NCBI RefSeq assembly: GCF_018320785.1
Contig: NC_054871.1
Span: 16,674,339 to 16,738,338 of the forward strand
DNA length: 64,000 nucleotides
Direction: 5' to 3'
From: Cheilinus undulatus
Taxonomy: Eukaryota > Chordata > Actinopteri > Labriformes > Labridae
Shown: positions 49,209-64,000 of the stretch, one piece after another
How the letters are laid out: the number at the start of each line of letters is the position of its first letter
Position numbering within the stretch: position 1 is the stretch's first letter
The notes under the pieces: generated by a model
Seen by the model: only the letters and a program-made list of their open reading frames with translations
Told to the model about the DNA's origin: nothing
The model's database searches: none
Program-made: the position numbers and the translations under genes

Positions 49209-49215
49209 CTCCCAT
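49209..49215 (-). other. Possible upstream acer1 exon end with alternative ATG
   Basis: The minus strand reads AAC-ATG-GGA-G followed by a donor, GTAGGA. Splicing to the acceptor at 47519 gives M-G-G-V-Y-S-S-E-K followed in frame by the usual MAGVF start. The 5' end of this exon is not visible. It may be the true first exon (extended protein) or a 5' UTR exon with leaky scanning. It rests only on motif quality and frame agreement. Confidence 0.4.
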
Positions 49216-49284
49216 GTTGCTGCTGTGTTTTCAGCCTGCTGTCCGTCACTGTTGTTCCGCTGCAGGTGGTATAACAGGTGGATT

Positions 49285-49350
49285 TAACGGGCTGGGGCGG
49301 GGCATTGAAATCCTCCCGATCCTGTTGCACGAGCCCGTGACGTCACTAAT
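49285..49350 (-). promoter_or_regulatory. Candidate acer1 promoter core: GC box plus CRE
   Basis: GGGGCGGGGC (Sp/KLF-type GC box) at 49294-49303 and palindromic TGACGTCA (CREB/ATF site) at 49338-49345 lie 80-130 bases upstream of the possible first exon of acer1. A second perfect TGACGTCA occurs at 49778-49785. Confidence 0.4.
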
Positions 49351-49777
49351 TACCACGCTGAACGGTTTCACGTCTCAGTGCCAATACATACAGCATGTCA
49401 CTGAGGGAAAATGCGAGGAATTGACTCTATGATCTTTATGCCACTCAGTATGACAAAAATAACAACACACAACAATGACGTAATGTTAGCACGTCATTAC
49501 GTTTCTAATAAGAGGGAAATTATAATTCTTCCCTTCATTTATTAAATGGGTTGTTTTTAAGCACGTGAAAATCATATTGAAGAGCCAGGTAAACAGACGC
49601 AGGTGTTAGAGGGAGCTGCTGGACTCTTCTTTGACATCTCAGGTCGTGTCTAGAAGAGGCTCAACCGGTCCACCTGCCTGCACTAGAGAGGAGTGTGAGC
49701 GCGTGAGTTACTCAGTGTTTGTGGGCGCGTGCTGGTTTAATTCATTAACGTCTGCAGTAAGCTCTGTACATCATAAG

Positions 49778-49785
49778 TGACGTCA
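49778..49785. promoter_or_regulatory. Second perfect CRE palindrome
   Basis: TGACGTCA, identical to the site at 49338 and 440 bases further upstream of acer1. It stands in a locally CpG-containing stretch between the acer1 5' region and the myo1f 3' end. Function is inferred only. Confidence 0.35.
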
Positions 49786-49934
49786 CCGTTTCGCTCATCG
49801 CCTCTGTCAACATTTTCATTGAGATCTCTCCCTTCATTTTATTTCAGAATTTTTTTTTGTTTAAAATCTTGTCGGTAGTTGATGTTTCAACAATCATGAC
49901 CTATAGCTATAGGAAAAAAATTGCAGTTTAACAA

Positions 49935-50720
49935 AAAAATACAACCCCAATCCCAAAAAGTTGGGACACAATGCAAAATGTAAATAAATAATGCAATAGT
50001 ATGAAAATCTCATAAATCCACATTTAATTCACAATATAATGTAAACAACATATCAGATGCTGAAACTGAGACATTTTACCATTTCATGAAAAATATGTCA
50101 TTTTGAATTTAATGGCAACAACACATCTCAAAAAAGTAGGGACCGGGCCATGTTTACTATTGTGCAGCACCCCTTCTTCCTTTAACAACAGTTTGTAAAT
50201 GTCTGGGAAGTGAGGAGACCAGTTGTTGGAGTTTTAAGGGAGGAATGTTGTCCCATTCTTGTCTGATGTAGGATTCTAGCTCCTTAGCATTTCTAGGTCT
50301 TTGGTTTGCCTTATGATGCACCAAATGTTTTCTATCTGGACTGCAGGCATGCCAGTTCAGCATCTGGACGCTTCTATTGTAAAGTCATGCTGTTGTGAAG
50401 GATTTAGTATGTGGTTTGTGCATTGAGCATTGTCTCAGTGAAATATGCAAGCCCTTTCCTGAAGGAGAAATCTGGATGGGAGCTGCTCTAAAACCTTTAT
50501 AAACTTATCAGCATTGACAGTGCCTTTCCAGATGTGTAGGCTGCCTACAGCATAGGCAATAATGCAACCCCATACCAAATGAGATGCAGGCTTTTGAACT
50601 GTGCACTGATAACAAGCTAAATGGTCCCTCTTCACTTTAGTCCACAGGACACAGCATCCATTGTTTCCAAAAATAATTTAGAATTTAGATTCATCTGACC
50701 ACAGAACAGTTTTCCAGATA
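49935..50720 (-). mobile_element. DNA transposon remnant with transposase fragments
   Basis: Terminal CCAAAAAGTTGGGACACA is a common teleost transposon end. On the minus strand, fragments read HLVWGCIIAYAVGSLHIWKG, TVNADKFIKVLEQLPSR and LNWHACSPDRKHL, resembling Tc1-type DDE transposase (VWGCFSAYG...LNWPA.SPDLNPIE). Frames are broken, so it is a pseudogene. Confidence 0.65.
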
Positions 50721-52284
50721 TATTAAAAAAGAAACTTTTAGATGAACTCTCATTGAAGAGACCCCTACTTGGTACTGATAGGTTACCACACAGCTAATAG
50801 TTCACCTCAACCAAGGCTACCCAATATAAGGCTCATATATAAAAGGTGAAAGTTTTCTGGGTCCTGTGTGTATTGAGGGGCCCATGAAGGTTAGATAAGA
50901 CATGGTCCATCCTAAATTTAAACAATGATGACCACATTTTTTTAAAAACCTAAATGCTACATTAAAAAACAACCCTAAAACGTAAGCCTCTGTTTATGTT
51001 TAACTTGTAAAGTGATAACGTATGTCTTGCTGCAATGCTAATGCTATAAATCCAACTTACAGCCCAAACTGCATCACTATTTTCAAGAGAACCAACTAAA
51101 AATATAACATGAATATCTATTTTTTCAAAGAAGGAAAACATTTCTGACCATTGAAACTTTTTTATTTTCTTATGTAACAAAACAGAGTGAATATTGGCAG
51201 TGAGGCAATGGCATTATCTTACATAACAACATGAAATTACAGATAACAAAAGCTAAGTTTCCTTTTTCTGTTTTTATTCAGAAATCAGTCATAACCTACT
51301 GATGACATCTAAACCAGTGCAAAAGTCCTTGAGGTAAATAATAAATGAACATACATTTCTGTTACTTTGAAAATCAAAAGTACATGAGAAACTTTAAAAA
51401 GGTTATTGTAAAAATCTGTTGTTTTAGTCACACAAAGCATTGTTTATTTAATGGCTTAGAACTTAAGCAGTTTTTTTCAGTGCGAAAATAACAGTCAAGT
51501 TTGCATTTTTAACAAATTAAACACTTAAAAATGCAAATCTTTTTAGACTTGATTTTATGCTTTGGTCTCAATTATGAATACTGAGCATTATTTAAGTCTA
51601 GAAAAAGCTTTAGGCAAATATAAACAATGTAGACATCAGAAAAGCTGTGCAGCATTTAAAGGTCACTTTAACATTAACTACACATTATCAGACCTCATGA
51701 CTCTGTCATCTCAAAACAAAAATACAGAAAACATTTAGACTCCCGGTAAATGATCTTCAATTTTATTTGATTGATCTTTACATTTATTCGATGTCTCGAT
51801 AGTTATCATTCAATACCCGTGGTCATTCATTAAAGACTTACATGAGTGATTGTGTGGACTGAACAGCAGGCAATATCAAAAATAAAGCTGTATTTTTAAT
51901 ATAAGCATATTCCTAACTTAAAAATATTCAAATCTTTTCTGATACTGTACACACCATAAGCTAAAGGTGTTTTTTGAGACTGGGTGAGGGTTTAGATCTT
52001 GTTGCTATGTCATTTAGAGCAGAAGTCCCAGACAACAGTGATGAAACCTGAGCAGCTCATTGCAGTGGATTTGTGTATTGAGGTGTGATGCCTGTCACCA
52101 TGCAGAACAAGTTATATGTGGCTCAAATGTCAGGGAGGTGCAGCCTTTAACATGACTGTTTCCATTATGAATGGAGATCTACAGATCTACCATTAACTGT
52201 CTCTTTAACAAAAATGATGTGCTGTGTTCAAAGAAATACTTATTTCTCCAGAGTGAAGCTCCAACAGGGCTGACTGAGTCCTGT

Positions 52285-63826
<11,542 letters not shown>

Positions 63827-64000
63827 CTGGAAGACAACAGTGCAAGTGGTAGAGCTATTACAAACAGGCAGAAAAATAAAGAATAGTTCAACATAGTCTG
63901 AATGCAAGTGACCACATTAATACGAACAATAGTTAAGACCTAGTTTTTGAAAGTTGACAAATTCAAAGGTGTTTCAGGGTATTTTGGGCAGGTCTCTCAC

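Larger units (their letters stand above)
47519..52284. other. acer1-myo1f intergenic region and acer1 5' intron
   Basis: Holds the possible acer1 upstream exon and promoter (49.2-49.8 kb), the transposon remnant at 49935-50720 and the myo1f 3' UTR side. 50800-51700 is AT-rich without recognisable features. Confidence 0.5.

Overview
The window is vertebrate nuclear DNA, almost certainly from a ray-finned (teleost) fish. It holds split genes with GT-AG introns, tRNA-derived SINEs with teleost-type tails, Tc1-like transposon remnants, hAT-like and TTAA-target MITEs, and microsatellites. I see no bacterial features. All three recognisable protein genes lie on the minus strand, so transcription runs from high to low coordinates.

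(1) 5199-34579: mllt1 (ENL), complete in 12 coding exons (588 codons plus stop). It has an N-terminal YEATS acyl-lysine reader, a long disordered Ser/Lys/Gly-rich linker and a C-terminal ANC1-homology (AHD) helix. Exon 1 carries only 12 coding bases and is followed by a 12.4 kb intron full of mobile-element debris. A candidate promoter with two CCAAT boxes lies at about 34580-34930.

(2) 41543-47498: acer1 (alkaline ceramidase 1), complete in 6 coding exons (266 codons). All zinc- and calcium-site residues known from the family are present. A GC box and a perfect CRE (TGACGTCA) sit near 49.3 kb, next to a plausible upstream exon that would splice in frame and add nine residues at the N terminus.

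(3) 52285-63826: the 3' part of myo1f (long-tailed class I unconventional myosin), 21 exons encoding 880 residues. It runs from the middle of the motor through IQ, TH1, TH2 and SH3. The first roughly 210 residues, including the ATP-binding P-loop, lie beyond the right edge of the window.

The rest is introns and intergenic DNA dominated by repeats. The clearest are two abutting TTAA-flanked MITEs that share one TTAA (15892-16689), Tc1-like remnants (16778-17281, 37611-38103, 49935-50720), a degenerate minisatellite (38128-38870), five SINEs or SINE fragments, hAT-like elements (24524-25226, 28385-29762), and several repeat families present twice in the window.

The genes are functionally unrelated: a chromatin reader in transcription elongation, a ceramide hydrolase in the ER/Golgi, and an actin motor. 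Their shared location reflects synteny; MLLT1 and ACER1 are also adjacent on human chromosome 19p13.3. I found no convincing novel gene system. The most useful observations concern the acer1 alternative start and promoter, and the organisation of the mobile elements.
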